Positions 9,701 to 17,099 of a stretch of DNA of 64,000 nt are shown one piece after another. The DNA lies in assembly GCA_002343075.1 (NCBI GenBank), contig DDRH01000022.1, positions 181,527-245,526 on the forward strand, read 5' to 3'. This DNA is from Phycisphaerales bacterium UBA2421 (GTDB lineage: Bacteria; Planctomycetota; Phycisphaerae; Tepidisphaerales; Tepidisphaeraceae). Below the pieces are notes generated by a model. The model saw nothing but the letters and a program-made list of their open reading frames with translations, searched no databases and was not told the origin of the DNA. Position 1 is the first letter of the stretch; the number at the start of each line of letters is the position of its first letter. The position numbers and the translations under genes are program-made.

Positions 9701-9994
9701 ACCAAATGCGCTCTCCGGCCCGGCTGCGTCGGCGGCGGCGCGGTTTTGGTTGTCAGAGTAGAATATTGCCGGAGAACGCTCAGGCGTTGGCTGTTGGCGA
9801 ATCTCGCGCTCGACGTTTTGTATCGAAGCCAGTGTCGCTTCGGCATCGCCGTTGCCACCACTGCATCCTCCGCACGAGCAACCGGGGTGATGCTCCCCCG
9901 CGGCGATGATCGTCTCAAGGTTCCACCGGCTGAGCAACCGACGAATCTCCAGCACCTCAACAGCAGAACGACTTGCAGGACGGCGTGACGACAT
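6794..9994 (-). CDS. large modular surface amidase (Amidase_3-like, golvesin/Xly-like, FnIII, dockerin-like)
   Basis: A 1066-residue exported protein. The N-terminus carries EVLEIRRLLS, the LE-x-RRLLS motif found on many planctomycete surface proteins, then a Cys/His patch (HHPGCSCGGCSGG). Residues about 110-170 and 320-495 together form an N-acetylmuramoyl-L-alanine amidase-like domain: GAGHGW (H119), an early Glu in RGETFE, SFHSNA (H386) and LEVAFHDD. A golvesin/Xly carbohydrate-binding-like domain (about 175-310) is inserted between the halves. After it come an FnIII domain (about 520-615), a region of about 240 residues without a clear family, an Ig-like domain and two dockerin-like Asp-rich repeats (GDATRDRTVNLDDF and GDFNYDDAVNLGDF). 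A GAGGAG ribosome site precedes the ATG. Peptidoglycan is not certain as substrate, since planctomycete walls vary. Confidence 0.82.
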   Translation of the reverse strand: MSSRRPASRSAVEVLEIRRLLSRWNLETIIAAGEHHPGCSCGGCSGGNGDAEATLASIQNVEREIRQQPTPERSPAIFYSDNQNRAAADAAGPESAFGAVGAQPTGSLTGKIVYVGAGHGWTVNNTGAGNWYTQRGETFEMIEDMGNQDQMIWYANYLWNAGATVVPLRPIGSQVNEVVVDNGAATFSGSWSNGGSTPWYGTAGDAVRYRASTSATTETAVATYTPNIPQSGFYPVYTWALDGSNRATDQLYRVNHSGGSTEVKINHRWVGKGWVYLGTFHFNAGTSQSVQISNKSSAAGSAIIADAIRLGNGMGEKTNASGQKSNAPREDEASIYWYEFSRGVGVSDFYRGGSASDGDANVGAPSRWAAYMNAAPFGQSVHLSFHSNAGGGRGAVGLYNNETLFPNTATPNQLAWATYVGQQTNQDMQAIGSPPLETAWSTRTSHTFARSDFAFGEIRTSANGDEFDSTILEVAFHDDAGDANLMRDPKVRNAVGRSSYQATVQYFANFGGVSNPVNLPDAPANVQATTNAAGDVTLRWTPPAANSVVGDAATGYRIYSSSNGYGFDGGLAVAGGGTIQHTIPASQLPGGADAIYWRVAATNAGGESPPSPVAVTRRGASTTDKVLVVNGNPRWDRTNNVRQTLPNSLVIDRVRPRANNSFDYVVQAGEAIEAYAAKQLGIDSATSKNVELGQINLSNYNAVIWMSGETSTVDRTFTVGMQAFVADYIDAGGRIFVSGAEVGWDLDAQNNGRAFFNNTLRADYAADDANTYATTGVAGSIFAGISPSFDNGAQTYNVDFPDVLTGFGGSTVALNYSNGAGGAATQYVNALTQARTVVMGFPFETITTEANRNAIMAAVLGFITADTTAPTVSGESFAFEQAQSLQFTFSEDVNASLSASDLIVTNLSTMQVVPGSQYQLSYNPVTRVAGVAFNNVPGGYLADGNYRLTFAPGGVTDLSGNAIAPATGINFFTLAGDATRDRTVNLDDFTALAAAFGSAGALFSQGDFNYDDAVNLGDFTILAANFGQSLPAGGDVPRVTLAAGRPAPAGENPFSQLRVTDDVLEL

Positions 9995-10161
9995 CAGGCG
10001 GTTCTCCTCGGAAACAACAGTTCAATCTCCGCCAGAATATACCCCCAAGCACGGCAAAGAGATTATGAAATCCGTATAAGCTGCGGCCAATTCTCGAAAA
10101 AATCTTTCTCTTCGACCTTTCCTGGTTTACGGCGGAAAAGTAACGATCGGGCGCGCACCCC

Positions 10162-10231
10162 GCCGATACACCTAACATAGTACGATCATCCGGGCGAAGA
10201 GTTCATGCTTTGCACCCGTAACGACCGATAA
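10162..10231 (+). promoter_or_regulatory. candidate sigma-28-like promoter boxes upstream of the fliD operon
   Basis: The 272-base gap 9995-10266 separates the divergent amidase and flagellar genes. It contains GCCGATAC (10162-10169) and ACCGATAA (10224-10231), each 7 of 8 bases from the FliA -10 box GCCGATAA. No TAAA -35 element lies 15 bp upstream of either. The second box ends 35 bases before the ATG of the 74-residue gene and is preceded by TTTGCACCC, which also precedes the box upstream of fliS. Confidence 0.3.
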
Positions 10232-10266
10232 TCCACTAGGACAACCGAGCATTTTCAGGAGGAACC

Positions 10267-10491
10267 ATGACCGAGACCCTCTGGAACACCGCAGAACGCC
10301 TTCGCACCGTCCGCGATGCCCGCCAGCGTTTTGTGACAATGTGGGCGCTGCAGCAGGCCACCCGGCTATTTGAGTCGCAATGGTCAGCACGGTGCGCCTC
10401 GCGATCCGACTTATTCTCGGACCCCGACGCACACCTGCTGGGAAATGCCGACTGGAAGTGCTTATACCGCGGGTCGGTTCTTGACGATTAA
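10267..10491 (+). CDS. small uncharacterised protein preceding fliD (74 residues)
   Basis: A short frame, MTETLWNTAERLRTVRDARQ onward, with a strong Shine-Dalgarno (AGGAGGA) 5-6 nt before its ATG and a stop 7 nt before the fliD start. The spacing and ribosome site make it a credible gene in the fliD operon. It is mostly helical and charged, rich in Arg, Trp and Asp, with two Cys residues and no signal peptide or membrane helix. I do not recognise a family. By position it could be a flagellar chaperone or regulator, comparable to small genes next to fliD/fliS elsewhere, but nothing in the sequence proves it. Confidence 0.65.
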   Translation: MTETLWNTAERLRTVRDARQRFVTMWALQQATRLFESQWSARCASRSDLFSDPDAHLLGNADWKCLYRGSVLDD

Positions 10492-10498
10492 ATAGATT

Positions 10499-13400
10499 AT
10501 GGCGCGCATTACTTCCAGCGTTGGGCTTGTCAGCGGAATCAACAGTCGAGATATCATCGACCAGTTGATCTCCATCGAGTCGCGACCCAAGGCTTTACTT
10601 CAGTCACGCGTCGATAACGTCAATAGCCAGCGGACCGCCTACACCGAACTCTCCACGCGGCTTACCTCGCTGCGACTTTCGGCAACATCGCTGAAGAAGA
10701 TCTCGACCTTTCAGAACGCAAAGGCAACCACAAGCGACGACGGCGTAATCACCGCCAATGCCAGCGCCGGCGCGGCGGTCGGGTCGTACACATTTCAGGT
10801 CGCGCGGCTTGTCACCACACAGCAGGCCGTCTCGCGTGGGTTTGCCGACTTCACCTCGGCGAAAGTCGGCCCGGCAACCGGGTCGCAGACCGTCACCATC
10901 GAGACCGGCGGCGGCGAACTCACGGCCGAGAATCTGCTGGACGAACTCAACGGCGGCAATGGCGTACGCAGGGGCGCGTTTCGCATCACCGATCGATCGG
11001 GGAACTCTTCGATCATCGATGTCTCGGGCGCAGTCTCGTTGCAGGACGTCCTTAAAAAGGTCAATACCTCGCTTGATGTCGCGGTGCGCGCGTCACTGGA
11101 CGGCGACCAACTCGTCTTGACCGACCAAACCGGAAAAACTACGAACAACTTCACCGTGCAAGATATTGGCGAAGGCACAACGGCCCTCGACCTGGGCATC
11201 GTTGCCGATGTTGCTGCTGGCACTATCACAGGCACTGATATCAACTCGATTGGCCGTGGGACGCGCCTCGATCAGCTAAATGACAACCGCGGGGTGCGCA
11301 CCGGCGGAAGTGGTAACGACCTTTCCATTACGCTCAGCGACGCGTCAACGGTCGAAGTTTCGTTGCTGGCAGCCCGCACCGTCGGCGATGTGATTGACAC
11401 CATTAACACTGCCGGCGCGGGGAAAGTAACGGCTTCCTTCGATGCCGGGTCAAATGCGCTCAAACTCACGGACAACACAGGCAGCGGCGGAATCACCGTT
11501 GCGGCGGTCGGAACTTCGCGGGCCGCGGCCGATCTGGGTTTGCTTGGAACCGGTGCGGGTGCGACGCTGGTCGGGCAAGAAGTGCTCACCACGCTCGGCA
11601 CCGTCTCTCTACGAAGCCTCAACGGCGGCGCAGGGCTCACGCTCGGCAGTTTGAGTATTCAAAATCGATCGGGCACCACCACCGCGGTCAACTTAAGTGG
11701 CGCGAAAACCGTGCAACAGGCGATTGACACGATCAACGCTGCCAACGCGGGTGTAAAGGCGGCAGTAAACCGGTCAGGAAGTGGCATCCAACTCACTGAT
11801 ACCTCCGGCGGAAGTGGCAATGTCGTCATCGGCGAGTCGGGCGGCACCACCGCGGCAGACCTGGGCCTGCTTGGCACGTTTGATGCCAGTTTCGGGGCGA
11901 TCCAAGGCAAGAACCTCCAGCGGCAATACGTCACGGAGAGCACGCTGCTGAGCAAGTACAACGGCGGCCGCGGGGTGCAAGCGGGAAAATTTCGCGTTAC
12001 CGACTCGAGCGGGGCTTCGTCGATTGTGGATCTTACGCAAGGCACGGAGGTGCGGCTGCGCGACGTAATCAGCGAAATCAATTCTCGCGGGCTGAGCATC
12101 ACCGCAAGCATCAATGCCAAGGGCGACGGGCTGCTGCTGACCGACACCGGCACCGGGACGGTCAAGATTAAGGTGGAAAACGTCGAGGGCAGCACCGCCA
12201 GCGATCTGGGCATTGAAACAGAGTCGGCCAGCGCGCTTTCGGGCGAAAACAAGATCGACGGCTCGCTCGAACGCACCATCACGCTCGACAATACCGACAC
12301 CCTCACGACCGTTCAGAAGAAGATCAATGACCTGAGTTTTGGCGTTTCGGCACAAATCATCAATGACGGCACGGCCGGCACGCCCTACCGGCTCTCGATC
12401 AGCGCGCGCGGCAGCGGCCGCGATGGCCGCTTTGTCTTTGATGCCGGCAACTCCAAGCTCGAAGTTAACACACTTGTCGAAGCCAAGGACGCCGCGGTGT
12501 TTTTTGGCGACGCAACCGCAACCCAGCCGCTGCTGGTCACATCGAGCAAGAACCAGATTGCCGGCGTCATTCGTGGGGTCAGCCTCGAATTGACAGGCAC
12601 CAGCGAAAAGCCCGTGACCGTATCGGTCAGCAACACCATTGACAATGTGGTGGAAGAGATCACCAGGTTCACAACAACATTCAATGAGTTGAACGCAAAG
12701 ATTGAAGACCTGACAAAGTTCGACACCGAGACCAACGAGCGGGGTTTGCTGCTCGGCGACAGCGCGATACAGCAAGTGCAGACACAGATCTTCAGCGTGC
12801 TCAATCGCTCGCTTCCCACCGGCGGGCAGTTTCGCGTGCTGGCGGATGTGGGAATCCGCGTGGGACCATCCAGTGAACTGCTCTTTGACGAAGACAAGTT
12901 CCGCGAAGCCTACGGCAATAACCCCGACGCACTGAGGGAACTGTTCACCCGCGCACCCGGCGGGCTGACCGAGGGCACGTCGCTGAGCGTGCTCAATAAG
13001 GGCAAAGGCATCAATACCGCAGCATCGGGAAACGACATCCGCATCGTCACGCGCGACGGGACCGCAATCGATCTCTCGCTGGCGGCGGCTACGACTGTGG
13101 GCGACGTCGTCCGGGCCATCAACACCGCAGGCGCTGGCAAGCTGACCGCGACGCTCAACGAACTGGGATCGGCGTTTCAAATCAAGGACAACACCACGGG
13201 TAGTTCGCCGTTCGTCGTCTCACCGCTTGCGGGGTCCTCGGCAGCGGCGGATTTGGGCATCTCCGGCACCGGTGTGGGTGGAGTGCTCAATGGCAAGGCA
13301 ATCGAGCTCACGCAGCAGCAGACGGTGTCCGGCTTGGGCTTTCTTATCGAGCAGCAGATTAACCGGCTAATCGACCCAATCGACGGCCTGATTACCCGTC

Positions 13401-13594
13401 AGAACAAGACACTCGAAGCACGCACCGATCAATTCGAGTCGCGCATCAAGGCCCTCGATACCCTCATCGCCGGCAAGCGAGAACGCCTCGAACGGCAGTT
13501 TTCGGGCCTCGAAAGCGCGCTATCCGGGTTGCAAAGCCAGCAGCAGAGTCTCTCGCGCATCCAATCACTCAACACCAACAACAATGATCGCTAA
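10499..13594 (+). CDS. fliD: flagellar hook-associated protein 2 (filament cap) FliD, enlarged
   Basis: FliD caps the growing flagellar filament and folds flagellin into place. The N-terminus (ITSSVGLVSGINSRDIIDQL) and the helical C-terminus (RLIDPIDGLITRQNKTLEAR, ending in coiled coil) are typical. At 1031 residues it is well above the usual 450-700. The excess is a series of flagellin hook-IN-like units with the pattern (V/L)xDVIxxINxAG, TAxxxxxGxxLxLTD, and AAxDLGLLGT. Clear copies lie near residues 175-235, 295-350, 400-460 and 510-565, with one more near 860-920 in the C-terminal half. It follows the 74-residue gene by 7 nt and precedes fliS. Location is extracellular, exported by the flagellar type III apparatus, so no signal peptide is expected. 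Confidence 0.92.
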   Translation: MARITSSVGLVSGINSRDIIDQLISIESRPKALLQSRVDNVNSQRTAYTELSTRLTSLRLSATSLKKISTFQNAKATTSDDGVITANASAGAAVGSYTFQVARLVTTQQAVSRGFADFTSAKVGPATGSQTVTIETGGGELTAENLLDELNGGNGVRRGAFRITDRSGNSSIIDVSGAVSLQDVLKKVNTSLDVAVRASLDGDQLVLTDQTGKTTNNFTVQDIGEGTTALDLGIVADVAAGTITGTDINSIGRGTRLDQLNDNRGVRTGGSGNDLSITLSDASTVEVSLLAARTVGDVIDTINTAGAGKVTASFDAGSNALKLTDNTGSGGITVAAVGTSRAAADLGLLGTGAGATLVGQEVLTTLGTVSLRSLNGGAGLTLGSLSIQNRSGTTTAVNLSGAKTVQQAIDTINAANAGVKAAVNRSGSGIQLTDTSGGSGNVVIGESGGTTAADLGLLGTFDASFGAIQGKNLQRQYVTESTLLSKYNGGRGVQAGKFRVTDSSGASSIVDLTQGTEVRLRDVISEINSRGLSITASINAKGDGLLLTDTGTGTVKIKVENVEGSTASDLGIETESASALSGENKIDGSLERTITLDNTDTLTTVQKKINDLSFGVSAQIINDGTAGTPYRLSISARGSGRDGRFVFDAGNSKLEVNTLVEAKDAAVFFGDATATQPLLVTSSKNQIAGVIRGVSLELTGTSEKPVTVSVSNTIDNVVEEITRFTTTFNELNAKIEDLTKFDTETNERGLLLGDSAIQQVQTQIFSVLNRSLPTGGQFRVLADVGIRVGPSSELLFDEDKFREAYGNNPDALRELFTRAPGGLTEGTSLSVLNKGKGINTAASGNDIRIVTRDGTAIDLSLAAATTVGDVVRAINTAGAGKLTATLNELGSAFQIKDNTTGSSPFVVSPLAGSSAAADLGISGTGVGGVLNGKAIELTQQQTVSGLGFLIEQQINRLIDPIDGLITRQNKTLEARTDQFESRIKALDTLIAGKRERLERQFSGLESALSGLQSQQQSLSRIQSLNTNNNDR

Positions 13595-13648
13595 CCCCGA
13601 CAGGCGCGGGTCCCAGGCGGATAAGGTTGCATTTTGCACCCCCGGCTT

Positions 13649-13656
13649 GCCGATAG
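13649..13656 (+). promoter_or_regulatory. candidate sigma-28-like -10 box upstream of fliS
   Basis: GCCGATAG differs from the FliA -10 consensus GCCGATAA at the last base. It lies 31 bases before the fliS ATG, about as far as the 10224 box lies from its gene. Both are preceded by TTTGCACC at a similar distance. No consensus -35 (TAAA) is present. Confidence 0.3.
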
Positions 13657-13687
13657 CATAAACGTCGGAAATTGGCCGACTGCGATC

Positions 13688-14146
13688 ATGAATTATCAAG
13701 CCGCCAACAATTACCTGAAAACCAAGGTTTTCACCGCAACCCCCGAGCAATTGCAGCTGATGCTCTATGACGGCGCGATTCGGTTTACAGACCAGGGCAA
13801 GTCCTCCCTGGAAAAGAAGGATTACGAAGGCGTCTACAACGCCCTGTCGCGGGCACAGAAGATTCTCACGGAGTTACAGTGTGGGCTGAAGCACGATGTC
13901 GCGCCGGAACTCTGCGGCAAGCTCTCGGCCCTGTACACCTTCGTGTTCCGCAAGCTGGTCGACGCGAGCATTCACCACCAGATGGAACCGATCGACGAAG
14001 CCCTGCAGATTCTGCGCTATCAGCGCGAGACTTGGGTGCTCCTGCTCGATCAACTCGGCAAGGCCAAGGCGGGCGTCGCGGCGACTCGGATCGACATGCC
14101 TGCACCGAACGAACAAATGGAACGTCAGTTGCGTATGACGGCCTGA
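13688..14146 (+). CDS. fliS: flagellar export chaperone FliS
   Basis: FliS binds the C-terminus of flagellin in the cytosol and prevents early polymerisation. The 152-residue product starts MNYQAANNYLKTKVFTATPE and continues LQLMLYDGAIRF, matching the N-terminal helix pattern of the family (YxxxxVxTAsPxxLixmLYdgai). The frame is open further upstream, but only ATG 13688 gives a family-like N-terminus. The length is slightly above the usual 125-140 because of a C-terminal extension (KAGVAATRIDMPAPNEQM). It follows fliD by 93 nt and may have its own promoter. Confidence 0.93.
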   Translation: MNYQAANNYLKTKVFTATPEQLQLMLYDGAIRFTDQGKSSLEKKDYEGVYNALSRAQKILTELQCGLKHDVAPELCGKLSALYTFVFRKLVDASIHHQMEPIDEALQILRYQRETWVLLLDQLGKAKAGVAATRIDMPAPNEQMERQLRMTA

Positions 14147-14164
14147 GCAGCCTTTCACGAACAG

Positions 14165-14220
14165 AAGGCGGGGGCCGGGATTGACATCTTTGACGCGCCT
14201 CTGGGAACGGCCCTCGCCTT
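14165..14220. terminator. long inverted repeat between convergent fliS and tatD
   Basis: AAGGCGGGGGCCG (14165-14177) and CGGCCCTCGCCTT (14208-14220) pair at 12 of 13 positions around a 30-base loop. It lies 18 bases after the fliS stop and before the end of tatD on the other strand, a position that suits a bidirectional terminator. There is no long T tract. Confidence 0.4.
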
Positions 14221-14293
14221 TACTATACGTCTGGCCTCTCGATGCATCTAACTTTGTTTTGCTACGGAGCTTGTGCTGGAACAAGAGTCACGT

Positions 14294-15058
14294 TTAGCCC
14301 GCCGGCCAGCCGAAAAAACGCTCTGCATTTTCTGTGGTAACTCGATCGACCTCGCCCAGCGGCACGTTCCAGGCGTTCGCCACGACCGCTGCGGTGTGAA
14401 CCACCAGCGCGGGCTCGTTGATCTTCTGCGCGCGGAACGGCTCGGGCGAAAGATAGGGTGCATCGGTTTCCACCATGAGCCGGTCGCGCGGCGTGAGGCG
14501 CACGCACTCCCGAAGGGCGTCGTTTCGCTTGAATGTGATCGCGCCGGTGTAGCTGATCCAGAATCCGGCGGCCAGGATTCTGTTTGCTTCTTCAGCCGTG
14601 CCCGTGAAGCAGTGAAAGACAGCAGTCCTCTCAAACCCGCGCATCATCGCCAATGCATCGTCAATCGCTTCCCGGCAGTGAATGATCACATTGCGGCCGG
14701 TCTCGCTGGCAAGGTTCAGCTGAGCCTCAAAAAACCTCCGCTGCCGATAGACGGGCGCAAACTTGTGGTGATAATCGAGGCCCATCTCACCAAGCGCCAC
14801 GACCGTCGGGTGAACCGCGAAGTCGCGGACGACGGCTACATCGCCGATTTCGGACTCGTGGCAATAGTTTGGGTGAATGCCGACAGCGCATCGAATGTTG
14901 GGGTTGGCTTCACATAGCGCGATCGCGGTGGTGGCGTCGCCGATGTCGGTGCCGATCGTCACCATCCGCTCCACCCCCGCGGCGCGGGCGCGGGCGAGCA
15001 CTGCATCGAGCGGTTCGAGCAGCCGTGGGTCGGTTAAATGACAATGCGAATCGATCAT
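14294..15058 (-). CDS. tatD: TatD family metal-dependent DNase/hydrolase
   Basis: A cytosolic TIM-barrel hydrolase with two metal ions; characterised TatD proteins act as 3'-5' DNases. The start is MIDSHCHLTDPRL (HxH metal site). Further motifs are the VALGEMGLDYHH strand (catalytic Glu), NVIIHCREA, VFHCFTG and METDAPYLSPEP. The frame remains open upstream, but the conserved MIDSHCHL at the ATG ending at 15058 fixes the start (254 residues). The yraN stop is 67 nt upstream on the same strand, so the two may be co-transcribed. Confidence 0.93.
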   Translation of the reverse strand: MIDSHCHLTDPRLLEPLDAVLARARAAGVERMVTIGTDIGDATTAIALCEANPNIRCAVGIHPNYCHESEIGDVAVVRDFAVHPTVVALGEMGLDYHHKFAPVYRQRRFFEAQLNLASETGRNVIIHCREAIDDALAMMRGFERTAVFHCFTGTAEEANRILAAGFWISYTGAITFKRNDALRECVRLTPRDRLMVETDAPYLSPEPFRAQKINEPALVVHTAAVVANAWNVPLGEVDRVTTENAERFFGWPAG

Positions 15059-15125
15059 GGCAGTAAAAACTGCGCGCCGGGGCGGCGGGTCGCGCCGCTT
15101 CTGAGCCTGGCTGGAAGCACACAGC

Positions 15126-15530
15126 TCAGAACGTCGCTGGAAATGCGTCGATGAGATGCTTGATCTGCGGCTCACGCCCCTGCGGCCACAGGATGCTCAC
15201 CACGTCAAACCGCGCCGGCGGCCGGGGCACGCCGTATCGGCTCATGTACAACTTGGCCACCTTCGTAATCTGGTGCTGCTTGGTTTCGTTCACCTGCTCT
15301 TCGGGCGTGGCAATGGCGTCATCGGCGCGGGTCTTCACCTCGACAAACACCAGCGTGTTGCCGTCGCGCGCGATGATGTCGATCTCGCCGAGTTCCACCG
15401 CAAAATTTCTTGTGATGATGCGATAACCCAGTTCACGCAGATACTTCGCAGCGGCGTTCTCGCCACGGCGGCCGAGCGTCTCCTGGGGATCGATCTCGGT
15501 GGCGAGCATGTTTTTGAGCCACGTGAGCAT
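15126..15530 (-). CDS. yraN: UPF0102/YraN family endonuclease-fold protein
   Basis: A small restriction-endonuclease-like protein. The body reads LGRRGENAAAKYLRELGYRI, then ELGEIDIIARDGNTLVFVEVKTR, the D-x-ExK-type site of the YraN family, and ends with RFDVVSILW. I take MLTWLKNML (134 residues) as the start; a further in-frame start 39 nt upstream adds nothing conserved. The biological role of YraN is not settled; a link to DNA processing or recombination is usually assumed. It lies upstream of tatD on the same strand and diverges from the DUF3467 gene. Confidence 0.9.
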   Translation of the reverse strand: MLTWLKNMLATEIDPQETLGRRGENAAAKYLRELGYRIITRNFAVELGEIDIIARDGNTLVFVEVKTRADDAIATPEEQVNETKQHQITKVAKLYMSRYGVPRPPARFDVVSILWPQGREPQIKHLIDAFPATF

Positions 15531-15576
15531 AAGACGGTGATACCGTAAATCGCCCACTCCGCCAAGCACCCGACAG

Positions 15577-15641
15577 AACGCCGTCGGTCGGGCGTGGTCG
15601 GCCGCCGCTCTGCATCGGCACCCGCTTCGCCCGACGGCGTT
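15577..15641. repeat. 11-bp inverted repeat between yraN and the DUF3467 gene
   Basis: AACGCCGTCGG (15577-15587) and CCGACGGCGTT (15631-15641) are exact reverse complements 43 bases apart, in a divergent intergenic region. A second register (CGGGCG next to the left arm, CGCCCG next to the right arm) extends the match. It could be an operator pair or a structured leader. Confidence 0.4.
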
Positions 15642-15696
15642 GCCTGGTAAACTCTCCGGTTTCGCGTTTTGGCACGCTCGTGTATCCTGCTGGTCG

Positions 15697-16344
15697 ATGA
15701 ACGACGGACTCTCTCACCCTCCCCTCGGGCCGAATCCCGGCCAGCCCGGCGACGACAACACCATTTTTACGCAGAAGTTTCAGCATCAACCGGTCGGCGC
15801 ACGGGTGCCGGAGAAAATCAAACAGGGTGTGCTGAGCACCGGCCAGTTGATTTTGGATACGCCAAAGGAGTTCATTATTGACTTCCTGCAGTCTCTGGCG
15901 CGCCCGCCGCAGATTGTGGCGCGGGTGGTGATGGCTCCGCAGACGATGAACGAGTTCATCACGGCGCTGCGGGACAACATCGGAAAATACACCGAGCGTT
16001 TCGGCCCGCCCCCGCCGTTGCCGGTGCCTCCCAATCAGCCCAAGCCGACGATTCAGGAGATTTACGAGCAGTTTAAGCTCCCGGAAGAGCTATGGAGCGG
16101 GCAATACTGCAACAGCGTGATGATCGGCCACTCCGCGGCGGAGTTTAGTTTTGACTTCATCACCGGCTTCTACCCCACCGCGGCGGTCAGCGCGCGGGTG
16201 TTTGTTTCGGCGCCGCATGCGCAGCGAATGGCAGACGCGTTTGCATCGGCATACCAGAACTTTGCCCGCCGACAGCAAAATCCACCCGGCGGGCGCGGCC
16301 CCGCGGGGCCGACCGAACCGCTCCCGCCGCCTTTCCAGGGTTGA
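15697..16344 (+). CDS. DUF3467-domain protein with two tandem copies
   Basis: The start chosen is ATG 15697 (MNDGLSHPPLGPNPG), giving 215 residues. The second half reads YCNSVMIGHSAAEFSFDFIT, then AAVSARVFVSAPHAQRMADAF, the pattern of the small DUF3467 family. The first half repeats it (TPKEFIIDFLQSLARPPQIV, then ARVVMAPQTMNEFITALRDN), so the protein appears to be an internal duplication. The halves are joined by a Pro-rich linker (PPPPLPVPPNQPKP). No signal peptide, membrane helix or catalytic motif is visible. The domain's function is unknown. A SAM methyltransferase gene follows 31 nt downstream. Confidence 0.75.
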   Translation: MNDGLSHPPLGPNPGQPGDDNTIFTQKFQHQPVGARVPEKIKQGVLSTGQLILDTPKEFIIDFLQSLARPPQIVARVVMAPQTMNEFITALRDNIGKYTERFGPPPPLPVPPNQPKPTIQEIYEQFKLPEELWSGQYCNSVMIGHSAAEFSFDFITGFYPTAAVSARVFVSAPHAQRMADAFASAYQNFARRQQNPPGGRGPAGPTEPLPPPFQG

Positions 16345-16375
16345 CGCCCGGATTGGGGCTGCCTATTTTCTGGAA

Positions 16376-17056
16376 ATGTCCCAATCCGTGCTGCCCACGC
16401 AAGCAGGCTACGACCGGTGGTCGCAAATCTACGACGCCGACGAAAACCCACTTATTGAACTGGAAACGCAGGTGATGCGACAGTTCATCGGCGATGTTGC
16501 AGGGCGAACCGTGCTCGATGTTGGATGCGGGACCGGCAGACACACCTCGGCGGTCGCAGCGGCCGGCGCGAGGGTGACGGCCATCGATTTCTCGCGGGGC
16601 ATGCTCGACCGTGCGCGGGCCAAGCCGGAATGCCGCGATGTCACGTTCCTGACTCACGACCTGTCGCAGACGTTGCCTTTTCCTGATGGAACGTTCGATG
16701 TCATCGTCTGCGGGCTTGTCATCGATCATATCTCCACACTCAAGGGGTTGTTCGGCGAGATGCAGCGCGTCGGCAAGCCTGGCGCGCGGGCCGCGATTTC
16801 AGTCATGCACCCGGCCATGGAATTGCTCGGCGTTCAGGCTCGTTTCACCGATCCTGCAACCGGTGCAAAGATTGCCTGCGGCACCGCGCAGAACGCTACG
16901 AGTGATTACGTCACGGCAATCTGTCACAGCGGGTGGTACATGGCTGAGATGATTGAGCGCGCGGTGGATGACGCAACCATCGCTGCCTGCCCGCGCGCCA
17001 TCAAATATGCGGGGTGGCCGATGTTGATGGCATGGCGGCTATTGAAGAAGTCGTAG
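16376..17056 (+). CDS. class I SAM-dependent methyltransferase
   Basis: A 226-residue Rossmann-fold methyltransferase. Motif I is VLDVGCGTGRHTSA, followed by the acidic residue in VTAIDFSRGML, motif II-like FDVIVCGLVIDHI and a post-motif proline-rich strand. It resembles the UbiE/biotin-synthesis-type Methyltransf_11 group, which acts on small molecules. The open frame extends back over the DUF3467 gene; ATG 16376 gives the natural N-terminus (MSQSVLPTQAGYDRWS). The likely substrate cannot be named. It may be co-transcribed with the upstream gene, and clpS starts 43 nt downstream. Confidence 0.88.
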   Translation: MSQSVLPTQAGYDRWSQIYDADENPLIELETQVMRQFIGDVAGRTVLDVGCGTGRHTSAVAAAGARVTAIDFSRGMLDRARAKPECRDVTFLTHDLSQTLPFPDGTFDVIVCGLVIDHISTLKGLFGEMQRVGKPGARAAISVMHPAMELLGVQARFTDPATGAKIACGTAQNATSDYVTAICHSGWYMAEMIERAVDDATIAACPRAIKYAGWPMLMAWRLLKKS

Positions 17057-17099
17057 CGACGAAATTTCTCTTGATTCTTTGCAACACAATTGTTCTGCT

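Noticed and set aside
11774..13180. 468-residue minus-strand frame inside fliD
   Set aside because: Shadow of the Gly/Ala/Thr-rich fliD repeats; no ribosome site or family motif.
15669..15685. TTGGCACG upstream of the DUF3467 gene, resembling a sigma-54 -24 element
   Set aside because: The -12 position shows TGTAT rather than TTGCA/T at the required spacing.
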